Positions 45,797 through 56,850 of a stretch of DNA of 64,000 bases are shown here, piece after piece. Position 1 is the first letter of the stretch. Every line of letters starts with the position of its first letter. The notes under the pieces are model-generated. The model saw nothing but the letters and a program-made list of their open reading frames with translations, had not been told where the DNA came from and did no database searches. Source of the stretch: Axinella damicornis. Taxonomy: Eukaryota > Porifera > Demospongiae > Axinellida > Axinellidae. A program made the translations under genes and the position numbers. The stretch lies in NCBI GenBank assembly GCA_963931865.1, contig OZ007514.1, positions 4,876,646 through 4,940,645 of the forward strand, in the 5' to 3' direction.

Positions 45797-48050
45797 ATGG
45801 CTGAAATTCATGCGCCCAGAAAGTAAGTTATTTACATCTATTTGAATTTGCCTTGTTACGATGTCGTGGTGACTCTCTCACCGCAGGACTCTGACAGAGG
45901 CTCTGGAGGAGCTAGAGAAACAGCTGCAGTGTGCCATCTGTCTGAATACCTTTGACGACCCCAAGGCCCTGCCCTGCCTCCACATCTACTGCCGAGGGTG
46001 CATCCAGCAGCTGCTTCTGGTACAGCAGAGGGACCAGGAAGTGGAGTGTCCCCAGTGCCGCAGTGCTGTCCCCATACCTGGAAATGATGCCAGTTCTCTT
46101 CGAACTATGTTCTTCATCAATGGCCTCATTGACGTTCATGAAATCATAAGAAAAGCCGAGAGTGAGATCACCTGTCAGAACTGTTCCGATGCAAAAGCCA
46201 AATCTTTCTGCCACTCTTGTGGGTTCATCTGCACCAGCTGCAACAACGCCCACAAGAAAATGCAGGTATTCACTGGCCATGAGACACTTCCAATTTCCAA
46301 GTTGAAGGAGGAGCCACTGATCCAGCTTCCGACCAAGAAGCCTCCCACCTCGACCTGCCGAAAGCACGAAGGAGAACTGCTGAAGTTCTACTGCTCAGCT
46401 GCAGGCTGCAAGCAACTGATTTGCTGTGACTGTGGCCTGGTAGTATAGACCATGCTGGTCACAAGTTAGTTTCAGTGGCAGACGTGGCTGCTACATTCAG
46501 AGGGGACGTACTGGCCAGCCTGGTGCCCCTGCAAAACACTCACCTTACCGTCACCGCAGCAATGACAAGGGTAGAGAACAGCAAAAGAGGCATCACAGAG
46601 CAGGCGGCAGACATTGCTACAACTATCAACCAATCTTTTGACCAGTTACATGCTATTCTAGAGGGACGCAAGCAAGTTCTACTGCAGCAGGTGCGGGAGG
46701 TGGTGGGGAGGAAGATGGATGCACTTGGCAAACAGCAAGAAGATCTTCAGCTAGCACTGGCCACCCTCAGCAGCCTTGTAGGGTTCGTAGAAACTACAGC
46801 CAAGAATGCTGGTGACGAGGAGTTTATCTCCATGAAGCAACAGTTGACCAGCCGGATCCAGCAAGTCACCAGCAAGTACCAAGACCTACAGTTGAATCCG
46901 ACTGAAGTAGCCAACATGTTTGTAGCAGTTCCTCCTTCCACCGGTCTGGAAGAGCTCTGTAAGGAGAGTGCTGTTGTTGACATTGGTGGTCTGGGTATCA
47001 AATCGGCCACCACCAAGCAAATTTCCAAGTTCACAGTATGCACGAATGACTCCCATGGCCATTCCCCTCCCGCTCAGCAACATGTCTCTGCCGAGCTTAT
47101 GTCCTTGGTGGATGGCTCTGTCCTCCAGAGTACAGTCGTGAGCCAGACCCTCTCCATATATGAGCTCTCCTATACACCCCCACTACCAGGGGGCACCATC
47201 AGCTGACAGTCCGAGTCAACAACACTGAGATCATAACTTTCCAAGTGTTTGTTCACCACCCTCCCACACAGCTGGGCTCTCCAGTGAAGGTCATTGATGG
47301 AGTGAAGGGGCCGTACTACATTGCAGTTGGTGAAAAAGACCTTTTTGTTACTGAAGATCATCGTTATACAATACTCGACATCTGGGGTCAGAGAGTTCTG
47401 ACAGTAGGGTCCAAGGGGAATCCACCATTTGGGGATGAATACCCCCTTGGTATTGCCACAGATGGTGACGGTAGTGTGTACATAACAAGTGAAGATCACA
47501 AGGTGCAGAAGTTCAGCAGATTCGGTGAACTGGTCAAGTCCGTTGGGAAGAGGGGGGTAGATGCTGGAGATTTTGATTGGCCTTATGGTATGTGTGTGAC
47601 AGTGGTAATGGCCGAGTACAGATGTTTGACTGTGACTTGAACTTCATCCGATCGTTTGGAACACGTGGCGATGGACCAGGCCAGCTCAAGAAACCAAGAG
47701 ATATGGATTTTGACGCTTGGGGAAACATTTATCTAGTGGACTATGAGAAACACCAGGTCCTGGTGTTCAGTGACGGTGGCCAGTACCTGCATCACTTTGG
47801 TCAGAGAGGGCGGGACAACGGTGAGCTCAATGGTCCACGTGGACTCGGTGTCAGTGGAGACTATGTGTACGTAGTTGAACATTGGAACGATCGTGTCTCT
47901 GTGTTCCTCACTTCGGGACAGTTTGTCCACTCCTTTGGGAAGAGGGGAACTGAGAGAGGTGAACTGAGATACCCTTGTGGCCTAGATGTAGACAAAAATG
48001 GATTTGTGTTTGTTTGTGATGCTTCCAACCATCGCGTACAAGTGTTTTAG
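45797..48050 (+). CDS. TRIM-NHL protein (RING, B-boxes, coiled coil, filamin-like, NHL repeats), frame broken three times
   Basis: Exon 1 (45797-45822, MAEIHAPRK) is spliced to 45887 onward. The RING finger shows CAIC, CLHIYCRGC and CPQC; two B-box regions follow (CQNC...CHSCGFICTSC, then CRKHEGELLKFYC...CCDCG). A coiled coil lies at 46.5-46.9 kb, a filamin-like segment ends near 47.26 kb, and NHL repeats (DGDGSVYITSEDHKVQKFS, GNIYLVDYEKHQVLVF, DNGELNGPRGLGV, GFVFVCDASNHRVQVF) reach the stop. This is the TRIM2/TRIM3/TRIM71 architecture: an E3 ubiquitin ligase or mRNA-binding regulator. Single-base losses shift the frame at about 46443, 47200 and 47595. Everything between is well conserved, so assembly error in short runs is as likely as pseudogene status. 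Full length would be about 740 residues. Confidence 0.85.
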
Positions 48051-48425
48051 ATTGGAGTGCATAAATTATTGACACAACTATATAAGGGGCATTATTGGAA
48101 TGTGCATTATTGGAATGTGATATAGCACTTACTCCACCCATAATTAATATGTACACTCAATTTCAATTGTCATTTTAAAATTTTGCCATTTGTGCAACAA
48201 GACCTGTGGCCAAATACTAACCACTAGCTGCTGTATGTACTGTGTGTCTGGCATGATCGACATGTACCCATAAATATTGATGTACAACAGATCAAAGGAA
48301 CTAACAAGTTATGATCTATAGTTCTTTCATCCCTAAGTGCATGTTGTAGAGAAGAGGAGGTTGGGTGTGCTGTCACTCTCGCATGCATACTTCAAACCAT
48401 AGCAGGTTGGCTGCCCTGGGTAGAC

Positions 48426-48900
48426 TCAATGCTCTGTATACAGGTTGTCACAAGTGGAACGAAAGATACCATTGATAGTTTGCACGACGGTCACTATGGA
48501 AGGATTGGAGAGGCTCTGGGGGCATACCGTTGGTACACAGTACATCCTGTCTCCACTAGTGACTGAGAAATCGTTTGACATTCCTCGCCAGATTCCTCCT
48601 GCATTATAATAAGACCCCACATGAAGTTCAATTCCTGCAGTTGTATCATGACTGTTCACCCGCAAGGCAATGTAGCACAGTCCATCTGCAGTGTTAACAC
48701 CTGCATGGAAGTACCGGGTACATTAGCTCGATCCCAAGAAAAGCAATTAACAACAGATAAAATTTTGTATCTACCAAACAAGAAAAGTGCAACTATAATA
48801 TGCCATACTCGAGAGACTAACAACAATATAGCTATAGTAGGGAACATCTTACCCAGGAAGGCAATGCAGGAAACTGCTAGAGCAACTGACACAAGTGTAG
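48426..48900 (-). pseudogene. Small secreted Cys protein sharing its signal exon with the gene at 56.5 kb; start codon missing
   Basis: Exon 1 (up to 48853) encodes LVSVALAVSCIAFLG and exon 2 (48700-48426) encodes GVNTADGLCYIALRVNSHD through CVPTVCPQ to the stop, joined at a phase-1 intron. Mature part about 90 residues with five Cys; no family recognised. Exon 1, the intron and the start of exon 2 match the plus-strand gene at 56524 but a 16-base stretch that contains the ATG there is absent here; a GTG is the nearest in-frame possibility. It may be dead, or may use an upstream exon. Confidence 0.55.
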
Positions 48901-49745
48901 GCAGGATAGTTTGGCTTCTGGTCCCAGCTGTGTTGAACCACTCTTGAAGGACTAGTCCTCAGCGCTAGCAATGCACAATCAGATGAGTATCACAAGCTTA
49001 AGATTAGTACAAATTTACTGAATTCTATGGCTATACCCGAAATGCACTGATGATCTGCTATAGTGTTTCTGAAGCAACATCCTCAATCTAATCAAGGTTC
49101 CTTAAACATTTATTTATAGGAAATATAAACAAGAGTAGGAGCCAATCTCCATTCAAAGAATATACCACAAACTCAGACCACAAGTACAACATCAACCTAC
49201 ATGCTGGCACACAGCATGGAAACCCAGTCTGGTCAACCATGAGACTTCCTGTGAGAATGAAACATTTCCTCATTGGCCAGGCTTCCGTGTTGAAGGAACT
49301 GAGTGTTTACAGATAATAACTTCTATTCTGATAGTGTAACTGATGATGGCAATCCTATATAGATCTACGTCTGCCTCATTTCTTCTGCAACTTAGCCCTT
49401 GCAGTTCACATAATGATAATACACTGCTTGTGGAACTGAGCATATCAGAACTTCTATTCAGGGGCGATAGTGTAGCTGACAATGGCAATCATATTATCTG
49501 CTTCATGTCTTCTGCAACGTAGCCCATGTGCATGGTTCACATAGCTAGCCGTATAATATACCCTTATAAAAATGTTTGTGGTTCACAAGGATCTGCGACA
49601 TTCCTTAATTCTCCCCTGTTCTTGTTTGCACTCGTGAATACGCTTCCAGCCATCGAACTGTATGTATTAGCTACTCCATGTGCTTTCTATTTCCCCATGG
49701 TGTAAGAAAGAACAACGTAGCTAATGAGATGTAGGAAGAACAGAA
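48426..49745. repeat. Left arm of an inverted duplication
   Basis: Matches 55655-56850 in reverse complement: the signal exon, its intron, the sequence around CTCAGTTCCTTCAACAC and CCTGCCCAATGAGGAAATCAT, and CCATGGTGTA with GTGCTTTCTATTTCCCC. Arms are diverged by many small indels. Confidence 0.8.
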
Positions 49746-49852
49746 CGGAAAAAAAGTCTGGAACAAGATTGGACTGATAACATAAACTGTTTAGCCATTC
49801 TGCTATTCCTACATTTTGTTACATTTACTTTAGTAGTTACGAGGGGCAACCG

Positions 49853-50951
49853 CACTCCTGGTAGCCGCGGGTAAACGGTAGCACAAGCTAAGTGTGACAG
49901 TTCGTTCCAATTATCACACATCACGTCAGTACCATGATAGATATATATAGGGAAGATCAGAAATTATACAGTGCAGAGTGCTATCAAGTCTCAAGTACGC
50001 GTTTCCGTAGCGCGAGCGCAAGCTGCAATTCGTTCCAATTAACGCACATGCCACGTGGCAACCACGCTCAGTCGATCGCGAGCAATGGCGACCAAAAGGA
50101 AGACAAGACATTATTACAGCACTCACAACTTAGCCAGCACGGTGAGTTTCGGCATGTAAGCGTCAGTGAACGACGGCCGTGTGGTCAGAATCTTCGTGTA
50201 CCTTTCCTAAGAACGGTACTGCCACCGGAAGTCGGAGAGCGCTCGAGCAATGGCGGCCAACGGCGAGACAAAAGCATCCATATCTCTACCACCAAAGTGA
50301 ATTTCAGCACAATTATTTTGATTTTGTGTCACTGCATCATAGCGATCACGACGGTGTAGTCAGAATCTTTGTAGGCCATTCGGAAATAGTTAAACGTTTA
50401 TTAATTAATTACATTATTTACGCGGCACAATTTTTCCTATACCAGGAGTGTAACGAGGGGCAACCGCACTCCTGGTAGCCGTTGCAACGCCGGCTGTGAC
50501 TCGCAGTTAGTTCCAATTAACGCACATGCCACGTGGCAACCACGCTCTGTCGATCGCTAGGAATGGCGGCCAAAGGGAAGGCACGAAGTTATTACAGCAC
50601 TTCAACTTTGCCAGCACGGTGATTTTTGGCATGTAAGCGTCAGTGAACGACAGCGATCACGGCCATGTGGTCAGAATCTTTGTGTGCCTTTGCTAAGAAC
50701 GGTACTGCCAGTCTGCCACCGGAAGTCGGAGAGAGCGCTCGGGCAATGGCGGCCACGGCGAGACAAAAGCGCTTGTATCTCCACCACCAAGGTGAGTTTC
50801 AGCACAATTATTATACGTTTGTCTAACTGCATGATAGCCATCACGACGGTGTAGTCAGAATCTCTGTAGACCTTTCCTGCGAGCTATGAGGTTTGATTAT
50901 TTACATTAATTACATTATTTACGCGGCACAATTTTTCCTATACCAGGAGTG
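49853..50951. mobile_element. Two tandem inverted-repeat elements (598 and 485 bp)
   Basis: Each copy starts CACTCCTGGTA and ends TACCAGGAGTG (49853-50450 and 50467-50951). Both are preceded by (T/A)ACGAGGGGCAACCG. They share GCACATGCCACGTGGCAACC, CCAGCACGGTGA, GTAAGCGTCAGTGAACGAC, AAGAACGGTACTGCCA and ACGACGGTGTAGTCAGAATC. Each contains two or three short blocks beginning with AATGGCG and followed by a GTGAGTTT-like donor. No transposase frame is visible. Confidence 0.75.
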
Positions 50952-51944
50952 TAATATATAATGGAGTTTACGTAGTCTATATTATCCGTGGTTATGGTAT
51001 ATTGGCTAGTGGTATGTGGTGCTACTCAAGAGAATCTGTGTTTCAGATAATTGCATCAGATAGTATACCTCATTGGACTGCATGAAGCATGCAATTGCAA
51101 GCATGTGCTCCTTGTTCAGCCTTTATCAGCAGCTGTTGAGAGTTTTTTAAACTCTGAACAGCTCATTTTGCAAGCAACAGGAACGCTCTATGGAAAAATC
51201 GTCCTTAATGCTCCAATACACAATTTGAAAGGAGACTATTGTCGTAATGCTTATAATATTATAGTTGTAAGAATGTTGATCACGAAATATCTTGGGGGAC
51301 AAACTAGTAAATTGGAGGAAAAAGTTATTGTAACCTTGTAGAGAGTGCAGAGCCTTAATATAGTCAGCGGTTCTGGAGTGTATACTTCAACCCAAACAAG
51401 CAACGTCAATGCATGTGCGTGATGCGTTTGTAGTACTTAACGAGTGACTATGAAGCCTGGAATGTGCCGCAGAAGTTGCGAAGTATAGCTGGCAGGCTAA
51501 ATCCGAACTGAGCAGTAAGCCTCTATGTAGCCCTGCACTGACTCCAACACTGGCCAAGGCCCTTACGAATATCATTAGACGATTCATGAATATCATTAGC
51601 TGCCTATTTACTATTATTCTGTATGTTGTAGGCTTTGGACTACATGCTGTTGGCACATGTGAAGTCAAATGTAGTTAACTTTCCTTCTCAACTTATAGTC
51701 GACACCAGCAGACGGCCACAGCTTCATGACTATCATTAAACAGCTCTGTTTTATATTGCATGTAAGTCCATTAAGGTCAGTGCAGCAACTATGTACACAA
51801 AAATGACTTTGCTGTTGAACTTCGGACTGCGTACTACAAATTACTCAGTTCGTGACCGGCACGAACCCCACTTGAGCGGTTTCCTTTTGTAGCTATATAA
51901 CAATAGGCCTACGCCAGGTGCCCTGTCAGTATACCATTCGAAGC

Positions 51945-53978
51945 ATGATGCGAACATTTGTACTCCTCTTAGCGCTTTTTGCTTCTTTCGGCGCAAAGGC
52001 TCAAAATGCTTCTTGTCCGCAGCCCGTGGTTTGCAATTCGAATCCCTGTAACGGAACCCGATGCGTACGTTTTCTGAACAGTGAATGCAGGCTAGATGCC
52101 TGTCACGGCGAGTGCAGAGCTACTTTCTTTCGTTTATCGAACGGGAAAGAAGTAACCAATCGGTGTGCGGCCCCTACCTGCGCTCAGACACCATGCCCAG
52201 CGCGTCGGATGTGCGTGAACCGAATTGTTCCCCCAACTTGTCCTGGAAACCGACCCAACTGCAGGCAGTATATCTCACCGCAGTGTGTCCTCCCTCCTCC
52301 ACCACAGCCACCAACCAATTGCGCCGTGATCCAATGTCCCACGGACAGGCCCGTTTGTGAGGTGCGACAGACGCGGCAGGGCCCTCGGGCGAGATGTCAG
52401 CCCCAACCTCCGCCCACAAGTTGCGAAAATGTGGAGTGTGATGAAGGGATGGAATGTCGATTGCGCGAAAGAGATGGATTAGACCCAGTTGTGCGTTGCA
52501 AGCCGATTCGTGTCACCCCTACACCCACAGATTGTAGCCAGCTGGAGTGTTCGGATGAGTTCGTGTGCATGGTGACGAATGGCACGGCCATTTGCGTGGA
52601 GCCCCCTCCGCTACCTGACATTTGCGAGGGACTCGACTGCGAAGAACAAAATCTAGAATGTCGCATACAAAATATTACGTTCTTGAACATCACGAGAGCT
52701 ATCTGTGCACCGATTTCGGACTGCAGCAGAATTCGCTGCAATGAAAGTCAAGGATTGGAGTGCCGAGTAAGGGAAGGTCCGTCACCGGTTGCATTCTGTG
52801 CGCCAACTGCTAACTGTAGCAGAATTCGCTGCAACGAAAGCCTGGGATTGGAGTGTCGTGTAAGGGAAGGTCCGTCGCCGATTGCATTCTGTGCACCCAC
52901 TGCTAACTGTAGTAGAATTAGCTGCAATGAAAGTCAAGGATTGGAGTGTCGTGTAAGAGGAGAAGGGCAATTTCGGTTTGCATTCTGTTCGCGCACTGCT
53001 AACTGCAGCAGAATTAGCTGCAATGAAAGTGAGGGATTTGAGTGTCGCATAGTGGGAGAGGGAGATTTTTCTGTAGCCATTTGCCAGCTGACCAGAAACT
53101 GCTCCGTACTCAATCCTGTGTGCAGAAGGAGTGGGTTAGTGTGTGAAGAACCAACTGAAGGGGACCTTGCATTTAGACCAGCATCGTGTGTTGTTGCAAC
53201 CAGCTGTGAAGACCTTGAATGCAACCCTGGGATGGTTTGCAGAGAATTCGAATTCACAATCAACAATGGTGCAAGTGGAGGAGGAAGTGGCTCTGGTTCC
53301 CCACAAACAGTGGCCAGGTGTGGTCCTGCAGTCCTCTCTCAAAGCAGCTGCGATGACCTTGTGTGTATGGAAGACCAGGTGTGCATTCTCACGGTATTGC
53401 CTTCACGTAACATCTCCCTTGCCACCTGTATTTCGCGAAGTTTGGTACAAGCAGTACAATCACAGAGCTGTAGCGATACTGGATTGGAGATGTGTTCTCA
53501 GTCTGGCCAGCTGTGTGTGGATTTGGTGCAGGGTGGTGACCAGGTGACATTCAGTTGTGTTCAAACCAATTGCATTGAAGGTGGCCGTGAAGGTGGCCGT
53601 GAAGGGTCCGGATCTGGAAGCACTAGTATGTGCACTGAACCTGGTACAAGCTGTGTTTCTGTACCAGGACAACTTTCACAGAGGGGTATTCAATTTGACA
53701 GTGTATGTATTCAGACTGCCATCCAATTTGAGTTTGAAACTGCTTGTGAGAATCGTATGTGCCCCGAAGGATTGGCCTGCCAAGCAATTGAGATAGATGG
53801 AGCGGTGGTTGGTACAATTTGCAACATCCCTGCCACTACTGTCCGCACCTGTAACAATGTTGAATGTGTTGGTGAAACGGAGTGTGTCCAGTCTGAGATA
53901 GCAGGAGTTCCATACCTGTCACAGTGCCTATTTTCTGTCTACTTAGACACTATTCTTCAAAGTCTTGTCAACCCTTAA
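51945..53978 (+). CDS. Secreted Cys-rich protein with about 13 follistatin-N-like modules
   Basis: One intronless frame of 677 residues (686 if an ATG at 51918 is used). I prefer 51945 because MMRTFVLLLALFASFGAKAQ is a typical signal peptide at that position. A TATA-like string (GCTATATAAC) lies about 50 bases upstream. The mature part is a chain of four-Cys modules of about 30-40 residues with the pattern C-x(4)-C-x(5-6)-C-x(10-16)-C, for example SCENVECDEGMECR. Four near-identical neighbours begin NCSRI(R/S)CNES and end in a Cys about 26 residues later. Gly/Ser linkers (GASGGGSGSGS, GREGGREGSGSGS) separate the C-terminal modules, and there are about 10 N-x-S/T sites. The module recalls the N-terminal follistatin subdomain (FOLN). 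Likely an extracellular-matrix, mucin-like or binding protein. A poly-A signal AATAAAA lies near 54106. Confidence 0.8.
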   Translation: MMRTFVLLLALFASFGAKAQNASCPQPVVCNSNPCNGTRCVRFLNSECRLDACHGECRATFFRLSNGKEVTNRCAAPTCAQTPCPARRMCVNRIVPPTCPGNRPNCRQYISPQCVLPPPPQPPTNCAVIQCPTDRPVCEVRQTRQGPRARCQPQPPPTSCENVECDEGMECRLRERDGLDPVVRCKPIRVTPTPTDCSQLECSDEFVCMVTNGTAICVEPPPLPDICEGLDCEEQNLECRIQNITFLNITRAICAPISDCSRIRCNESQGLECRVREGPSPVAFCAPTANCSRIRCNESLGLECRVREGPSPIAFCAPTANCSRISCNESQGLECRVRGEGQFRFAFCSRTANCSRISCNESEGFECRIVGEGDFSVAICQLTRNCSVLNPVCRRSGLVCEEPTEGDLAFRPASCVVATSCEDLECNPGMVCREFEFTINNGASGGGSGSGSPQTVARCGPAVLSQSSCDDLVCMEDQVCILTVLPSRNISLATCISRSLVQAVQSQSCSDTGLEMCSQSGQLCVDLVQGGDQVTFSCVQTNCIEGGREGGREGSGSGSTSMCTEPGTSCVSVPGQLSQRGIQFDSVCIQTAIQFEFETACENRMCPEGLACQAIEIDGAVVGTICNIPATTVRTCNNVECVGETECVQSEIAGVPYLSQCLFSVYLDTILQSLVNP

Positions 53979-54538
53979 TCTGCCACTTTAGCATGACCAT
54001 TAACAATTAGCAATATTTTCGGCCACTGATATGAGTGGCTAGCTATATAGCTGCGGCTATTTTTTGCTGTGTGATTTTGCTATCAACTTTATATATAATA
54101 AAAATCTGAGTGAGTTTGTACTGGAACATAGGTAGGAATGACGTCCCCACATAACAGATCTGTTGGATCATATATATATATATATAGCCAGCTACTCCAT
54201 CCTGTGCATGGGGAAATGGATCCGGAGTGTTTTGAGCTGTTGGTTTGATGATGGGATAGTAAATCAGACAGACAAGGTATGCCCACCGGGAGCCTTGTAA
54301 TTGTGATCATAGCTCATACATTTCCGAATCATGAGGTTGTACTAGCTATCTGGGAATAAAAGTATCTGGGATTAAACTGTGGTTTCCATGGTAACCAGGA
54401 TGTCAATGGATATGCATTGATCTGTGTGGAGGACCGGAACTGTGAAATTGTGTTAATTAGTGTTTGCAGCTGCAGAGAGGTGTGAAGTATCGTGAAGACT
54501 GCACCCATCACAGCAAAACCAGTTTTGCTGCAGGAGAA

Positions 54539-54576
<38 letters not shown>

Positions 54577-55064
54577 GTGTAAATGTAGCTAATGCAAATC
54601 ATGCTGTAAACCCAACTCTAATATCTACGGTCTAATCAACCAAGAGCACTACTTACAATGGTTTCCTCACTGCATGGGCAGGCTTCGAACTGAGTAATCT
54701 AAGCTTGTCAGTCGTAGGTGTGTTTACAGAACATATCCCTCTATTCTAGGAGGCTATAGTATAGCTGTCAACGTTTCATCCACTAGCTACTTCTGCTGCT
54801 TCACATACTTACACTCAACTTTTGGATCCTACCCAACAATTAAATTTGGTTGGTTTTCAGTACAGTCAGAGATGCATGGTTTGGATTTACGTGCACATGC
54901 AGCCACTCACACTGTGCCTATAATACTGTGTGGTAGCGTGACACAGATGGTTTGACATGCAGATTGTTTGAAAGGACTCAGTAAAATAACTTGCTCTTCC
55001 AGCATTGCACACTCTATTCATGGTGCTCTCATTGACCCAGTGCCTAAAATATGGGGGTATCACT

Positions 55065-55165
55065 GCCCATTTTGGGCAGTGATAAACTAAATGTGGGCAG
55101 TGATAAAACCAAGATTGGGCAGTGATAAATTTTTACCCAGAAAGACTGTCAGTGGTAAAGCCAGG
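55065..55165. repeat. Short tandem repeat GGGCAGTGATAAA
   Basis: Three to four spaced copies of TGGGCAGTGATAAA and variants within 100 bases. Confidence 0.6.
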
Positions 55166-55319
55166 TTGGGCACTACTGCTATTGCATAGCTACATGCTCA
55201 CAATTTCTGGTTACCCAGTTTCCTATATAAACTAATGATGTAATTATTAATAGAACCTTTGTAAGTCTAGTACAAAAGTTAACTTGATGTCTATATACCA
55301 CGTAGGCTTGTTTGGCTTG

Positions 55320-55445
55320 CAGTGCAAAAGCACAAAGGTGCCACGAGAGCCCATCCTGATAACTGAAAAATGAAGGCGAAATAAAATTTCTGCGCTTTGC
55401 GCAGACTTATCAGCACTACACACCTCTATTGCCTTCGGCAGTGTG
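55320..55445. mobile_element. Fragment of the G/C-tract inverted-repeat element family
   Basis: CACGAGAGCCCATCCTGA, TGAAAAATGAAGGCGAAA and TTTGCGCAGACT match 60075-60140. Both terminal homopolymer ends are missing. Confidence 0.7.
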
Positions 55446-55654
55446 TAATTGTGCTATTAGGTTTTTTTGATTCCTACGGCCCTGTGGGTAGTATTAAGTT
55501 TTCATTTTTTTAGGCACTGGAGTCTCTCACACCGACCTGGTGAGCCATTCTTCCCTACCCTGATAATTCAGCAATGCCATCCATTTGTTGGCTGTGCACA
55601 CTTCAAAGCATATGCATCACCTTAGAGCAGCACCCTCCAAATCCTTGTTCCCTA

Positions 55655-55987
55655 CTTTATGCCATTCTGCTATCCCTACATCTCGTTATGTTCTTAGTAA
55701 AATACACCATGGGGAAATAGAAAGCACATTGAGTAATATTTGAAAGTGTATTCACACCATGGACTAGTACAGACAACAACAGGGAAGAAAGAATGACTCG
55801 TGATCTGAACCACAAATATATCTGAACTAAGCTTTTATACATAACGTTTATCAACAGAGCTGCATGTTTAAGTACTGTAGTCTTTCACTGTAAATAGCAT
55901 AGGTATAATGAAATCTGTAAATGTATGTGTGTGACGTGTAAGTCGTTGTGTCTGCTGAGTGCATATTGCACGTCACAAAAATAAATC

Positions 55988-56031
<44 letters not shown>

Positions 56032-56850
56032 TTATCTATATGATTATGTGAACCAGAAGTGAAGTACGTGCATAGGACAGCTACACTATCACCCCTGAAC
56101 AGAAGTTCTGTTCTGTAAACACACACAGCTGTATGACTGACAGGAATAGAGTGCTCAGTTCCTTCAACACAGGAAGCCTGCCCAATGAGGAAATCATTCA
56201 TTCTCACAGGAATTCTCATAGACTGGGTTTCCATGCTGTGTAGGTGTTGCATCCTGCCAGCATTAGGTTATGGTCTACGTTGGTGGTATAGCTATTTTCT
56301 ATGGAGACTGGCTCTTACTCTTGTTCATAATGTTTAAGGAACCTTGGTTAGATTGAGGATGGTGATTCAGAAATACTAGCTATAGATCATCAGTGCAATT
56401 TGGGTATATAAGCATTCAGTTTTGTACTTGCTTTATCAATCCCATGTATATACTCATCTGATTGTGCACTGCAACACAGCTGGGACCAGAAGCTAAACTA
56501 TCCTGCCTACACTGTGCTACACGATGCATCTTGTGTCAGTTGCTCTAACAGTTTCCTGCATTGCCTTCCTGGGTAAGAGGTTCGCTATTGTTGTTGGTCT
56601 CTCGAGTATGGCATCATTTTTCTTGTTTGTAGCTAACAATTTTCTTCCCTGTTTTTGCTGTTCTTGGAAGCTATTTGCAATGTACTTCCATGCAGGCGTT
56701 AACACTGCACATGGATCATGCTGCATTGCCAATGGAATATACACGTTTGAATCCGTGCAATTTCCTGGAGTCTACCTCCGCATGGATGGCAACGGAGTCA
56801 CTGCACTTGCCACCGTAGGAGGAACAGTCAACTGCCATTTTGGCGCTTTA
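55655..56850. repeat. Right arm of the inverted duplication
   Basis: Inverted relative to 48426-49745; homology ends within the second exon of the gene here. The arm also carries an eleven-unit TCTA microsatellite at 55988-56033 that is absent from the left arm. Confidence 0.8.

Larger units (their letters stand above)
53979..55654. other. Intergenic stretch
   Basis: Holds a (TA)n run near 54170, a poly-G tract at 54540-54575, three copies of a TGGGCAGTGATAAA unit at 55065-55130, and a fragment of the G/C-tract element family at 55320-55445. No gene supported. Confidence 0.5.

Noticed and set aside
56573..56695. Reading the first intron of the beta-trefoil gene as coding
   Set aside because: It is open in frame, but GTAAGA and a TGCAG acceptor are conserved in the paralogue at 48.7-48.85 kb, where the same segment is not open.
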